From Glossina fuscipes (taxonomy: Eukaryota; Arthropoda; Insecta; Diptera; Glossinidae): a stretch of DNA of 64,000 nucleotides. A program made the position numbers and the translations under genes. The stretch is taken from contig NW_023998565.1 of NCBI RefSeq assembly GCF_014805625.2, forward strand, positions 62,001 through 126,000, read 5' to 3'. How positions within the stretch are numbered: position 1 is the first letter of the stretch; every line of letters begins with the position of its first letter. The notes under the pieces were generated by a model. The model searched no databases, was not told the DNA's origin, and saw nothing but the letters and a program-made list of their open reading frames with translations. Below are positions 1 through 12,869 of the stretch, one piece after another.

Positions 1-2540
1 AACGTCTCTATATATAAATTCTCTTGTGTCCTGGGCAGCTGAGCTATCGCAGCCATAGAGTATGGGCCGAAAGGCCTCGCAGTATTTATGTAAAAAAAGA
101 AAAATTAATTATTAGTGAACCGGCCCTTGAATTGAATCAAAAGAAATGAAACAGTACAAATCATTTGCAAAAAGGAACACAACCACTAAAGAAAATATAA
201 ACCAATAAACTACTTAAGAAATTACTAATAAAATAGAACAATAAACGAAGTCTTGAATATTATAAAGAATTTTTCCAATTCAATTCCAATGTAAATTCTG
301 TCAAGGCTTATGGGTATTTACAATAAAAAAAAAAAAATTGAGAATTTAAATAAAACGCACACAATGCTAACACATATGTGAAACGTAACAATCTTGTATA
401 AATTTTTGAGAAATGTAACATTAATGTTCATGAGTCTACTAACCAAAAAAAAAAAAAAATAATAAAAATAGTTCCTAAAAATTGAAAAAAAGAAAAGAAG
501 ATACTTTTCTCTTCTCATTTGTTCGTGTTACTGTGTGCTGTGTTGAGAAAGATGCAAAACGATAAAGTTAGTCATGAAAATTCCGCTTTACACAAGTCAT
601 CATACTACATTGTATGAGGCTCTTAAGACATAGAGTATGCGAAGAATTGTACGTCAAATGATTGGAAAGGAAAATATACAATTTAGAAGATTTCGAACAA
701 TGGTTTGTGGTACGGCCAACACTGGCAAGGTAAGAGCGTTCAAATAAATGGTGGTTGGTGCAAAATTACCACATATTATTGAGCTGTTGAATATAACTCA
801 CATATATCAATTACTAGCATTAATTTAACTTTATTTTTGCTTACATCCGGCCTTCGGAGCATATCTGGATTGCTTTCAATAGACATTTTTACTTAAACAT
901 ATTTTATATTATATATGATTAATCTTAAAAATGTACCAAGTTATTTTTTTTTTATAATGAGAGGAAGGTAGATTGAAAGGAGTCTTCAGGGCCAACTTCG
1001 GAGTCTTCCAAAGATAAACAGAAACAGGATTTAAATTACCAAAACACAAGGAAAACCAAAATGAAGCACCACTTACCAAAAAACGAAATTTTACTTAAAA
1101 CACAATAAACGATTAGGATCAAAATTGGCTTTGCGGTACTACAAAGAAGCAGTTAAAGAAGACAGAGGAATAACTATCATAATAGAATCGGTAAAAAGTA
1201 TGCGTAAAAATAAGATAAAAAAATAAATTTAAATTTCAGAATTTGGCTTGGGACCACGAGCAGCAAAATACGAATTTCGGAAACCTCAAAATGAAAAACG
1301 TAAATAGAGACAGGAAATATTACATTGAATCACATAGTTGACTTAGATGATAATGAAGCAAAGTTGTTTCGGCAATTCATGATCAGCAGACTGGAGGACG
1401 AAAAATATAACATTATTACCCGGATAAGTAATACCTTACTAAGATAATTTAAACCTTACAACGAGAAAAAGGATAGGATTCGTATTGGAAATACAAATTG
1501 AAAATGTATATAAAATATAAATCATACAATTCACTGGACTAAACACACACTAAAACAAGTACTAAATATGTTTGAAGTAAAAATGACAAATAACTCCAAC
1601 CGCGATCCTCCACATATCTAATATTCTAGTAGGTAAAAGGCACGAAAATACGCTAACGTAGCAACCGATTTTTAATCGGACGCTGCTATAAGCTAACAAC
1701 AAGGAAATGTTTAATGTAAGAAAAAATATAAAACATTAAGAAAGTACGGAAATCATATGAAAATCTCTCTCTTGCTAAACAGTAAGACCTTCTTGGCAAA
1801 CTCTAGTTAACTAGTACAAAACCACTCTAGAATGTTTCAATTACCCAACACTTTCCACATACTATTGAAATATCTCCCGGTATTACTTTACTGAATGGAT
1901 TCATTGGTAATCTCGAAGAGACGGAGCAACAATTCTTGAACAGAACGTTTTTAATAAAATTCCATAACTATTCATATTAACGGAAAGACCTATTCGTCTA
2001 AAGAAATGTCCACGCAACTGAATCAATTTACAGGCGCAGATCTGATCGCTTAAGAACTGTGGGGCGGAAGGTTCCAAAAACGCCATCAAAGTTTAATCCC
2101 ATTCCACATTATATTTCATGTTTCAAGTCAATAACTGCTCAACTCAGAAGTTTCTCGTATTGTAAAAAAATTTTAAAAAGACAGTTCAGGTTTGGAATTC
2201 ATCTAAAACGCTAGATTTAAGTCGTACCTAACTCTTTTGTAATAAAATAATAAATAAATAATTTTAAAACAAAAATAAACTAGATCTTAATTTTTTAACT
2301 TATATTAACATTGTTGTAGCACATCTGATGTACGGTTTGATCGCTATTAACAATCAATTGAGGTTAAACTATCAGCGCTGGAATTATATTATTTTGGTCG
2401 ATCCAAATATTTAGAAATAAATATAAGAAGAAAAATATATGGAGAATACTTTTATTTTACGTTATTGAGGGCATTGTTCATTGCTAATTTATCTAATTTA
2501 TTTCTGTTCTTCTGAACAATATTATTTTATGCAACTATGT
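1..2540. other. AT-rich intergenic DNA, no gene seen
   Basis: Apart from a short GGCC-gaaa-GGCC hairpin at about 64-77 and homopolymer runs, I see no coding signal, RNA gene or clear repeat. Short open frames here are low-complexity (Phe/Tyr-rich) and arise from A/T tracts. Confidence 0.5.
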
Positions 2541-2559
2541 TTTCCGTTTTGTGGCTTTG

Positions 2560-2625
2560 TTATTTAACATAGTTTAGTTGAGTTTCATGTATAAGTAGAA
2601 TTAAAATAAATAAATAAATAAACAG
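2560..2625 (+). repeat. 3' terminus of a CR1/Jockey-like LINE (tail only)
   Basis: The stretch with GAGTTTCATGTATAAGTAGA followed by an (AAATA)n tail matches the end of the much longer LINE copy at 53550-55835, which ends GAGTTTCTTGTATAAGTAGA and the same kind of A/T-rich tail. Severe 5' truncation leaving only the 3' end is the normal result of target-primed reverse transcription. No coding sequence remains. Confidence 0.6.
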
Positions 2626-3980
2626 CTCAGTTTGTTAAACGCAAATTCATGTAAATTTTTGTATGTTACTACTTTACTACGTCATTTACTCCATTCGCTT
2701 TGAGACAAGTGATGGACCACCTTTTATTAATTACGTATCTGAAAGACACTTTTGTTGTTATCGTGCTAAGAAGACATTCGATTCTAATTACATCCTACAA
2801 TTTTACATATCATGTGCCTTTGCGTCGGATAATCATACTTCCAGCTCACTTATGCAAAAAGAAATTTATTTTTGATTCATTTGTAGGATTTAATAAATAA
2901 GTGAAGGTTGAGTATTTGAATCAATTTTTTTCCAGGAAACAATTTTATTTACTTCTACGATTTTCTAAACTTATGCTTTCGAGTTACCAAGACTAGGTGG
3001 ACAATATTTATATATATATGTTTTCAGACATGCTGATTCTTGGCTGCACTTTGAGTTGCGTTGGAGAAAATCTCATGCGAAACTTTAAACGAATAGCACA
3101 AGGAGCATCAAGAATTAAAATAAATTAAAATGCAGCAGTTTCAAACGTTTAAATATAACGTGTGGAAATGATTTGGTCTTGGTGCGCTAATATGTTCTGG
3201 AAGTAACAGTTCATAAAGAAATCCTTTGCTCCCGTAAAGCTAAAAAAATAGAGTAATTTTGGTGATGAAAACATATCAAACTAAATAAACATTTATGATT
3301 CAAAAAGAGATTTGGCGAAATTAAAGGAAAAGGTGACAATTTAAATAAATCAGAATCGGAAATCAAAAATGTGCGCATTAAACGTAAAGAGTAGTAAACG
3401 ATTTAATTGCCACGGCATTCTATGAATTAATATAAAAGCAATCTTCGTTGTTGATTACTTTTCATGTGTGCCGACATGAGAGTAATTCTAGTGTAACAAT
3501 ATTCAGTTCTCATGTGTAATGATAAAGGATATACCTTCATCGAGTGTTGAGGATAGCGATGTGTGCATTTCCTTGAAGACGTGATTGTTATTTTATATGC
3601 AAAACTTTTTCAATTTTTGGTTTATCTTGTCGCCCAGCAAGCATTAAATTGATGATAAATACAAGTCGTTGAAAACAACCGCAGTAACGTTTTATTTTGT
3701 TAGCAATAAGGTAAATTTTAATATGTTTGGTTGAAATTAATAGTTTTTTATTTATGAAATTTTTTTCTACATTTAGGTTATTTCATGCTCCGTTCTTCAC
3801 TTCACTTGCTTGAATACTTTTTCTTCTGTAGAGCAACGAATCAACTACCGAAGATATGCAGTGTTGTGTAAGAAAGGTTCTATGTGAACACCAATACATA
3901 ATGTTATGCATGGTATAACGTCCGTCACTTAACTCGAATCAGTATTAATCTTCCCGAGTTTCTAATTAACTATTTTGTTT
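2626..3980. other. AT-rich intergenic DNA, no gene seen
   Basis: No homology, long open frame or clear repeat was recognised. The two overlapping open frames of 66-70 codons near 2663-2900 have no family features. Confidence 0.45.
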
Positions 3981-3999
3981 TATTTTATATCTGTTCTGT

Positions 4000-4765
4000 T
4001 GGTGTTATGTAGATACAATTAAATCCCTTCATAAGTAATTCCTGATGTTTCCTCTTGGGAGATTGCGTTGGCGCCCGCTTATGCCTCCTTATGAAGGTCA
4101 AGCCACTTGAGAAATGTAAATTTATTCTTGGTATTTCCTCCCTAGTTAAATTAGTCAAGGGTACTATCGATTTGCCTATATTGCGAGCTTTAATGCTTCT
4201 AACCACTTCTTGAGGCACTTTATTTTCATTATGCGTAGTAAATGCAAATATAATTATAACAAATATATATATAACTGTTTAATCCGTTTAGAGTTGTTTA
4301 CAGAAATCTAAATGATGTCTATCACTTAATCTTAATATCAGATTCTTTAAAGTCTATCAAAACCACTTTGCTTAATACGCGCGATGTGCCTATGTCGTAT
4401 TCAAACTAACTTTTAATCTTAATATCTCATTATGATTTGAAAGTTAATTGTTGTTTACGGTTATAGGTTGCCAAGCCTTTGTATATTTGCATTGGCTTAG
4501 GAGTTCACTTGGAACGTGGTCCTGTACTGGTTGTAGGTGTACCTCTGTGCTGTACAAGCTTTCTTTCCTTCTTATTTATTTATACATTCATCTTATTTAT
4601 TTATTCGTGAATTATTATTTAATTATTAATATTTTTGTTTTTCTGTACTTATTATATACTTTACACAAGTTTTTAAACATAATTACTATGAGGTTTGCTT
4701 ATAAGAGCCAATTGAATTCGGTTGTTAATTAATTTTAGCTGTTTTTTGGGTAAATAAATAAATAA
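4000..4765 (+). mobile_element. 5'-truncated CR1/Jockey-like LINE, 3' end of ORF2 plus 3' UTR
   Basis: This stretch aligns by eye with 55160-55835 and 63200-63700. All three share the segment coding for the last part of ORF2, for example the block around AACCTAAATGATGTCT and CTTTAAAGTC(T/C)AT. They also share the 3' UTR block starting GGTTGCCAAGC. The copy ends in (TAAA)n at 4750-4765, as expected for a LINE 3' tail. The reading frame is broken by indels. It lies tail-to-tail with a second LINE relic on the opposite strand (4775-5765). Confidence 0.75.
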
Positions 4766-4774
4766 AAATAGAAA

Positions 4775-5765
4775 GCACAAGTGACGGCCAGAAACTAAGC
4801 TATTCCAACGCAAAAGAGACTGAGTATTTCTTGTCGACTGCCCACAAATCAGCGCAAATTAGTGCACCAGAGAAAGTATGTGCAGGTTTAGAAGACGCAA
4901 TATTTCCTGCTGTGGTATTTCTAAGAATACCCATGTGGCTAGGCACTCAGAGAAATTGAACACACAATGCATCAGATTTGAGCCTGTATAATAAAAATCT
5001 GATTTCTAACACATTAGGATGAGGATTACCTGAGAGAAACGATTGCAAAGCGGATAAGACAGATTATTGTCGGATACGATAAGGAATTTTTTCTGTGGCT
5101 GAGTACGTGCCAATCGGATGACTTCCAGAGCCGTTAGACATTCGGCCGAAAATATGAGCTCCATGGATGGTTTGAGAAAAAAGCCTGGTTGTTAATAGTT
5201 CGAAACCAGAGATCGCTGCATTCGTCAAACTTTGATCTGTAAAGCTGGGTGAGAAATGTTTCCATTTGGTGCTAACCAAATTCGAGTAACAGCGTTGCAC
5301 TTCTGCTGGAGTAACTGTACATTTTGTCATAGGTAAAAACTTGATAACTGACTGCAAATAATGTGAGCCATAGGGAATCTTGAATACACTATGAATGTTG
5401 CAATTATTGTGTTTGTCAACAAAAATTTTAAAAAAAGAGAGAGCAGAATTGCGTGATAGACGACCATAAGGTTGAAAAATTCTCATTGGAGAAAATTTTA
5501 TCAGATGTAAAATTGGCGTTAAACGAAATTTTTTGGCGGAGGCATTACGTTTGCCGTCTGCTCTAAGTTTAGAATGTGAATGGATTTCAACCCACCATGA
5601 GCGAAACAAAGATATTTTATGTAAATAGTAGTAAAATATAAAGGGAGAAAGCATGCCAGTTGAATTTGTATGAAAAACACTAGTGAAATCATTTCTGTTC
5701 TCGAAATATGCAAGGGGGTAACAAAACTTATTTTTATGCAAAAAAACTACAGATTCACACATTCT
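4775..5765 (-). pseudogene. LINE ORF2 C-terminal relic with RNase H domain
   Basis: On the minus strand an open frame of 232 codons (5762-5064) runs into an RNase H-like region. Pieces such as SVLSALQSF, HPNVLEI and VPSHMGI (about 5050-4900) match the D-S-L-S-A-L and W-V-P-S-H-x-G-I signatures of Jockey/I-group LINE RNase H domains. The acidic residues and the downstream part are interrupted by stops, so the product would be inactive. The N-terminal half of the long frame has diverged and is assigned only by continuity. Confidence 0.55.
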
Positions 5766-6599
5766 CGTCCTAATGAAGTTGACAGCTGAGTTTACAAGCT
5801 TTTAACCGATAATATAAGAAAACCGTCCATAAATTCCAATTCATATAATGCACTTTTTCTTGTAGTATCAAAGGAAACTCATTAAAAAACGGTAGTGATT
5901 GATTTCAAAGAATTAAAAAAGAAAGCCTCAATGAGAAATTTCCTTTAACTGGGTTAAAAAAGATTTCTGCTTTCCGCATTGAGTCGCTTAGAATCACTAG
6001 CATATCTATAATGCGATGATTTTATGGTGTTCATGGATGTAGTATTAAGAATGTAATGAAGGTTTACAAAGAGTTCTTCACCGATTCGAAACATGTGGCC
6101 TAATATTGAATCCATGCGTTTTCAATGCTAAAGAGTTCTGAAAGAACTCGCCAAAATATGGGGCAGTCAAAAAACCAACCAAACGGGAAAATATGTCTAT
6201 GTGTCTACCAAATGTCCTACAGATCGCTAAAATTAAGATATCGTTCTAAAATTTGGAAAAACATTGGAAGATTTGCTGATTAGTTCTTGGCTTGTAAACT
6301 CTTTTTTACAACGCACACGGTTTTTTATATACGAAAGATTCGTAGTCGGCTTGCGTTCTGAGTAGTACGTGTTTTCTTTTCGTCTGCGCTTTTTTGATTG
6401 TTTCGATGTTTTCGTGTATTTAGCTCGTGTCTTTTCAGTGTTTTTGCTAAACTGGTTATCGCAAATACCGTATGTGCTTTTGTTTCCTCTATATATAATA
6501 AAATAAAAAAAAAACAAAAAAACTATAAAAAAATTTAAAACAATTGACATTTTCCGTTACTAGTTCCCACTCCTTTCCAGTGAGCGATTTTTTTCCAAA

Positions 6600-8838
6600 T
6601 TACTAAATAATAGACAACAAAAAGGCATAATGGCCCCGGGTTGCCAGTTAGAAACTCAAATAGGTTTCATCTATTAGTGGGAAAATCTCCGCAGAGAAAA
6701 AAAATTAAAAATTCCGACTTTCCGGTGTTGCCAATCAGTAACATCACTCCTATTGACAAAAAATATGTTGTTATTTCTTCTACTAATGCTAGCGTAATAA
6801 TTTTACAAATCGGTACATTACAACATATATAGACTCTATCTCGATTCTACGCGATTTACTTGTCCACGGTGGGAGCCCACGCGCAATGGAAAGACTCATA
6901 AAGTCGAAATCATTAGCAAATGTACGTCCAATTTCCGCTAAACTACATGACAAACTTAACTCAGTTAGAGGCGTAATTTATGCCCTGTGCTGAAAGACGA
7001 AATAGTTCGCGAAATGGGCAATCAAGGAGTGACTGAAGTTTATAAACAATATAAGGAAAGACAATTATGACCTTTAATCGCTATCGGTTACCGCAAATAG
7101 TTGATGGGGCTTGGTATAAATGTAAAGTGGAACTCTACATTCCACTTCACATGAGATGCAAAAACTACGAACGCTTGGGTCATACAGGAAAAAGGTGCAA
7201 CAGTGCTCCATCTTGTGCTGCGGTCCTCCTCTATATGCTAAAAGCTGTACACATAGTTTCCGCATAAATTGCAATAATCAGCATCCGGCGTTACATGAAA
7301 AATACCCACGTTTTAATCCATCCTTTATACCCCTTCTAGAGACCCATTGTAGAAGTTCTTTTAATCCCATTCCACCCAAATGGCTACTTCATGAATGCCG
7401 ATCAAAATTCAAATTCCAAACAAGGAGTTGGCGTTTTTATAAAATCAAATATACCTCACGATACAAATAACCTTAAACATAAAATTTACAGTGCTTTCGC
7501 TCTATATCCCACCTTCGCAATCGTTTTCTCAGCAAGAACTCTATATTTATCTTTTCCCCCTATATATATATAGGGCGGCGACTTTAATAGCTGGAATACC
7601 GTTTGGGGCACAACAGTAAACAACAGTAACGGTACTGTTTTAGAAAAGGCCTTCATTCAAAGCAATCTCTACATTTGTATAGTGGATGGAATAATGGAAA
7701 ACCAACGGACTTTTCAACTTACTCTCCGTCACATCTTCCTTTGATCTATCTTCTGGTCTATTTCTGATGATCTACATAATAGTGATCCCCTTCCAATTAT
7801 AATCGATGTTAACCTTTCAAAGTCCTATGTTACTTCAGCAAAACAAGCCAAATTCCTTTATATAAAGCGGATTGGATTAATTACTCCAGACAGGCCGAGC
7901 CATTTTACGGGAACTGCAAGCACGATGCTGCTATTACGTCTAAAGCGATTCGCACGGCTGCTCATCTCCCTATTCCTCAATGCAACAGCTTTTTTAAACG
8001 AGCCAGGCTTCCTAGGTGGACCAATACGCTCTCGTTATTGAGGAAAAACAAAATGGATTTATGGCACCGCTTTAAAAAATGTCCTAATCATAATCATTTG
8101 TTATTATATAAAAAGGCCAATGCTCTATTCAGGACGAGATTACGAAAATCAAAGGCACTTAGTTGCGAATTTTTTTCGAAAAGCATTCACAGAAATACAT
8201 CAATGAAAGTTGTCCGGAACAAAATAAACAGAGTCAATGGGACTTCAAATTTGAACGAAATTTCTGCCATCTTCACTCCCAATGGAACTTTAACTAACGC
8301 AGATAAGATTTCTAATTATTTTGGAAAAGTGTGGTGCGAATGACAGCAACTTTTTCAGTGCTTATATCGAATATAGAATGACTCAAATTTTCTTTCAAAT
8401 GCTATTGACGGATGTGCCACCTCCCTGGAGTCTATCTTAGAACTTGAAAGATGTCTCTCCAAATCGAAGGGGAGGACACCTGGTCTAGACCGCATCTCCG
8501 ACCAAATGATCAATATTATGTCTAATTCCAGTAAAAAAAATTACTGGACCTATACAATACCGTATTTTTGAGTAGTCATATACCCTACATGCGGAAACTG
8601 GCAGCAGTTGTTCCAATTCCTAAGTCAAAAAAGTCTCCATCGCATCGGATTATCGCCCAATCTCTCTTTTCTCTTGGCTCTCAAAAATATTAGAAAAGAT
8701 TATGACATCTAGATTATCTTCGTTTCTTGAGTCCAAGAACCTGATTACAAAGCAACAAGTTGGTTTCAAGCGTGGTAGAGGGTGCATCGACGCACTTTTA
8801 CATATTGATTATATTACAAGCAAAGCACACATTGTCTA
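6600..8838 (+). mobile_element. I/Jockey-type LINE relic: ORF1 (zinc knuckle), endonuclease, start of RT
   Basis: Three parts occur in the order of a non-LTR retrotransposon. ORF1 begins near 6641 (NSDFPVLPISNITPIDKKY) and reaches a gag-like zinc-knuckle region at about 7067-7310 (MRCKN then LGHTGKRCN and further Cys/His). An endonuclease signature G-D-F-N-S-W-N lies at about 7575. The reverse transcriptase N-terminal part is at 8460-8838, where GFKRGRGCIDALLHIDYI is a typical palm-approach motif. Frameshifts and stops break every ORF. The element stops abruptly inside the RT at about 8838, where a carboxypeptidase exon on the other strand begins. LINEs are normally cut at the 5' end, so loss of the 3' half implies later deletion or recombination. 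Confidence 0.8.
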
Positions 8839-9192
8839 TTCCTTCAGATGGATTTCTACTTTATCTGCGGTGTCTATGTCGTGAAATGTCATATTTCCAA
8901 CGTGTATGGCTTTACGGATTGCAGAAGACTGTAAGAATGTGCCCAATGCATCAGATCTGTTGTCATCTTTACTGCGCAAATAGTTATAATAATAATTGAA
9001 ACTAGGCAAATTTTGAAATAAATAACCGTTTTTCCTGCCTCTTATCAGAAGGTTATCGAAAACTTCGAAAGAACAATCCATTTTATGACAGGCTATACAA
9101 TCTTTTGCTCTTTTCTCCACTTCGTTTAATTGTATTAGACCATGTTCATCAAGTAAACCCAATTGAAATAAATAGTCAAGGAAACGCTTCGA
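8838..9192 (-). pseudogene. Serine carboxypeptidase (vitellogenic / CPVL type) exon fragment
   Basis: The minus-strand frame (about 118 codons) reads as the middle of an S10 serine carboxypeptidase. FLDYLFQLGLLDEHG, DCSFEVFDNL, FQNLPSFNYYYNYLR and AIRKAIHVGNMTFHD follow the order seen in insect vitellogenic carboxypeptidases and CPVL, between the catalytic Ser exon and the Asp/His region. These enzymes remove C-terminal residues in lysosomes or yolk. Neither the catalytic Ser nor the Asp/His part is present. The frame ends in a stop within a few codons of the LINE boundary (8838), so the 3' side of the gene is missing here. No clear further exon was seen upstream on the minus strand to 10.8 kb. 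It could be a decayed gene copy or one exon of a gene disrupted by rearrangement. The family call is firm; function is unlikely. Confidence 0.7.
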
Positions 9193-9799
9193 GTAGCGCA
9201 TAATAATTAATGAAATAGAGAATATCGAATTCCAACCTTTAAATGGCGGGGTGATGGGGTTTAATTACGCAAAAGTCATTATTTTCCTATAAAATTATAT
9301 TAATATGATAGTTCTATTCTAAGGCCCAAACGATTTGTATTACGTAGTATCCGAGTTATTCAACGTAAACAATGAATTTGATTCAAAAGATCTTTCAGGA
9401 CAAATTGAATGTGCAAGAAAAGCAAAACGAAGACATCGGGCTGTCACAGTTGATCATCTTGGAACGATTACTTCAACTTTCCCACATGGATTATGCAGAA
9501 TAATTTTTCAACTTTTAGTTTACCTGATGATCCTTATTATCTTTTAGCTTAGATGCCATTGCAAGCACGATAATTCGTTAAATTATCATGACAATAAAAA
9601 TCGTTCATAGAATTCGACAATCTATATCGAACCGAATCAAAAACCTAAGGGAAGCAATTTGTGGATTAAGGAGCTCTTCTTAACAACATTTGGAAAAAGA
9701 ATAGCAAAAAGTTGATATCAAAAAACTTAACACTGTGTAGATCTAAAAATACTAGCGAAAGATCTTATGAGTTTTAAAACCCATTTCCTCCACCATTGT

Positions 9800-10040
9800 G
9801 GGCCCAATTATCTATCGGAGCGCTTGTTAGTCATGAGATTTGGGTTACCTGAGGTGCAAGGTAGATTATCGCGAGACATCTTCTTGAGTGTCATAATCTT
9901 TCATCCTGGTGCAAGACCTTAAGATTCATATCTCCCAATATGCTGACGGTTTTCTAATTGGCTCAGCGGGAGTATCGCTTACTGAAGCTGTCGCAATCTC
10001 TCTTTTTAGTCCGGCAACTTTAGTGACAATCGTCGATTAA
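9800..10040 (+). pseudogene. Decayed LINE reverse transcriptase palm fragment
   Basis: The plus strand reads DLKIHISQYADGFLIGSAG, which matches the RT palm motif (Y/F-A-D-D plus hydrophobics) with the second catalytic Asp changed to Gly. A G-L-P-x-x-Q-G-like piece lies upstream in another frame (about 9845), in place of the usual G-[LV]-P-Q-G motif. Stops and frameshifts show it is dead. The clade cannot be fixed. Confidence 0.45.
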
Positions 10041-10818
10041 ATTATTTGTGTGCATGTACTTATCAAATTCAATTAGTTTTTCTTTAGAGAACTAGAAAGT
10101 GAATGCTTAAAAGTAACTTTTCGTCTGAGAAACTTAGAATTGAGTTGGTGCAGATTTTTAAAATATTTGTTGAAATATATATGAACTTAAAAAAAAATTA
10201 GTCGAATTATTTGTTCTTGCTGCTTCAGAAGTAAGCCAACTGTAATAACAAGTGCAACGTGTTTATTTTCCTAATTTGGATTTCTGCTCTCTCTATTTTA
10301 TTTTGACATTCCTAACTTGCCAAACTTTTATTACCCACGGAAAGTTTTGATGCTGTTCTGGACAACTCCTTTTGTACGAGGAATACTTTTGTAAAGGAAT
10401 TCATCCCTAAAGATATAATTCTAGAAAGAAATATGGTGCCCAATATTGCTCTTTTTGTGTGTGTATTGTGAAGCTTTCCCCCATTTTCCGGTGCTGGGGT
10501 ATGCTCAGCGGCGCAAACTTTATGTTTTTTTAAAATGTTTTTAGAATAGCTTGACTTTTTAGAAGTATACACTGTTTTTGTTCATTTTCTCACTTCGCTT
10601 ACAATTCATTAACAGTCTATTCGCTTTGCCAGTTCAGAGCATACTCTCGTTAATATTGCCTAATAATAAGTTCCGCTTTTCTGTCTTTTTCGCGTTGCCG
10701 TTTTCAGCTCTCTCCTGATTCTGACTCCCATACAGGACCGTTCTGGTCCGTCCCTCGACAGACCAGGAACAATTTGGAGCCACCTGTTTTACGAGTTCCG
10801 TCAAGTTCGACTTTGGCA
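10040..10818. other. Intergenic DNA, no gene supported
   Basis: A short minus-strand open frame (10572-10312) has no recognisable family. The last 120 bases before the gap are GC-richer, with nested dyads (CTGGTC...GACCAG and GGACC...GGTCC at about 10736-10770), but I can assign no function. Confidence 0.35.
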
Positions 10819-10828
10819 NNNNNNNNNN
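10819..10828. other. Assembly gap (10 N)
   Basis: Ten Ns. The length is probably a placeholder. The sequence on the left is GC-richer than the window average and the right side is AT-rich, so material may be missing. Confidence 0.95.
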
Positions 10829-12625
10829 ATTTCAAAAATTCAAAAAAGTACTTATAATCAATCAAATGAAGAAATTTGAAAATTATGATCTTCTAGGTTG
10901 AGTGAAATGAATACGCTGGACAAATTCCAACGTTTCTCCTCCTCTAGCTTTTCTCAATCCATACTTTGACACAATACAGCGTCCAAAAAGCGGCGCCTGT
11001 TATTTATTGTAACTTTCCCACACTTAAAATTTTTACTTAGTTCTACCTAAGCAGCTCGGCTTCAAAGCGCCAAGTCTTCTTTCCTCTATATTGTGCCAAC
11101 ATTAATTCGGCTAGAGGAGTCCCTATCTAAATGTTTGCGATTGAAATGCTTATGAGTTCTGAATTAGAATTTGTATACCTTTATTTCATCTTCCTTATTT
11201 ACACTTTACTTTCTAGCTTAATGATTATCTTACATGTCTACGAATGCTGTAGTCAGCCAAATTGGTAAATGGGATGCTTAGCTTCGAATTGCACTTCTTT
11301 TATATGCCAAATTAGGTTACTGAGAAATGCTATTTGACGCTACATATTTTTTGACCTAAATTTATTCATTTTATATTTTACATTGCTTTTTTATGTTTGT
11401 TCTGCGTATTTATTAAAAAAAGTACACGAAATCTAAAAGTTAACAGACAAATTCTTTACAGGTTCTGTTTATACGCTTGTGCGCGGTCTAGTCATATGGA
11501 TTTCATATTAAATAAAAATGCCACAAATCATATATTTTCCACATACTTATATTCATTTTGTTCGATCACGTCTTTGTTTGTCTGTTTTTTTTAACTGGTT
11601 CCCGTTGGTTCCTTACTTCGTTTATTTCGTACAAAAATTACACAAACTTCTTGCGACAAGGAACTTATACATCTTCATCGTTCAAAGAGAAAAAATCGAG
11701 TGAACGAACTAACTGAACTAACTAACTTTATTTTTCATTTTTCAACCCAGCGAAACCCGCCGAATAAGCGAGGAAAGGAAGGAAAAAGAACATCACACAC
11801 GTGAAAAATTGAATAAAAATCAATGAAAGTTGTATGAAAATACGACCAATATCGTATTATGTTACTGTTCAGGTCTTTTAGAGGAATGGTACCTCCTGAT
11901 TTGTGCCGTAGTGTGCAAACTTCAGGCAATATGGAGTACATCCCTTACAGACAGATACTTATATCTAGCATTTAGAAACACTTAAACAGCAGATATTGGT
12001 CTGAACACTTAACACGAAAGACTTTTTAAAAGACCTTTTGAAATTATACAAAGATGTCATTCACCAAAGGTAACAATTATAACTATAATAATACTAAAGC
12101 AACCCTAACTTGTAATCTAAAGATCGGAATGTCACAAAATTTTGACAAATTCCGATTGAAAGTCGGACCTATCTAAAAATGATATGGATCCGTCAACATT
12201 CATTCTACGGCTATATGTCAAGCTACAAACTTTTCGGGTCAAGTGTCGTATGAACATTAAACCAGCACAATTATTTCCTGGGACTGCCTAAAAAAGTTAT
12301 ATAAAAATAATACCCGTCGATGAACTGACAAACTCGTATTTGACAAAATCTTTTACGCTTCTTTAAATTTGCTTGAGATGTTGATTATGAAAGGCTTTCA
12401 GACGAATATAATTTTCCGCCATTAAAATACACAGACAAACATCGGAAACTCTTTCTCTTTCCACCAATCTCTCTCTCACCGTTGCTAACTGTTTTCTTCT
12501 TATTTTTTCTACCTAATAATAGCGAAAGAAATGGTTTAAGCGAAGACAAAGACCAATAGCGGTGATCCACTACTTTAAGCAGATTTTTTCTCACTCTTCC
12601 ATAAGGAAATAATGTTATTAGCGCG
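10829..12625. other. AT-rich intergenic DNA, no gene seen
   Basis: No conserved coding signal, RNA gene or clear repeat found. Open frames here are short and low-complexity. Confidence 0.4.
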
Positions 12626-12643
12626 CAGATAAATCCCGCTCAC

Positions 12644-12863
12644 CTTACAGATGCGGACGTTGCAATCTTCCTATGTTGTTCTAGGTTGTCGACTATCTAT
12701 AGTAAAATAGCTTGTTTCTTAATTGGCATTACTAGAAGTTGTTGATTCATCAATTAAGGTTGAAGTATTACTCGTCATACTGCCATTTGAATAATGGCAG
12801 TCATCACTTCTCGACTCGATTAAAGTTAAATAAGGTTCTTTTCTTTAGTATTCGTGGAACTGA
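12644..12863 (-). pseudogene. Possible decayed exon, Ser/Thr-rich, with two in-frame stops
   Basis: The minus strand keeps one frame of about 70 codons with coding-like composition (pieces ESRSDDCHYSNGSMTSN and LIDESTTSSNAN). It runs from a possible acceptor (TCAG at about 12864) to a strong donor, AAG|GTGAGC, at 12644/12643. Two stops interrupt it, TAA at 12719-12721 and TAG at 12671-12673; each is one C-to-T change from a Gln codon. I do not recognise the family. A plus-strand alternative exists, since CACCTTACAG|ATG looks like an acceptor, but it meets a stop soon. A chance open frame cannot be excluded. Confidence 0.3.
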
Positions 12864-12869
12864 TCGATT

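Noticed and set aside
1..110. SINE at the window start, suggested by GCAGC and GGCC hairpins
   Set aside because: No A/B boxes and no second copy in the window.
10312..10572. Minus-strand 86-codon frame as a gene
   Set aside because: No family features and no conserved neighbours.
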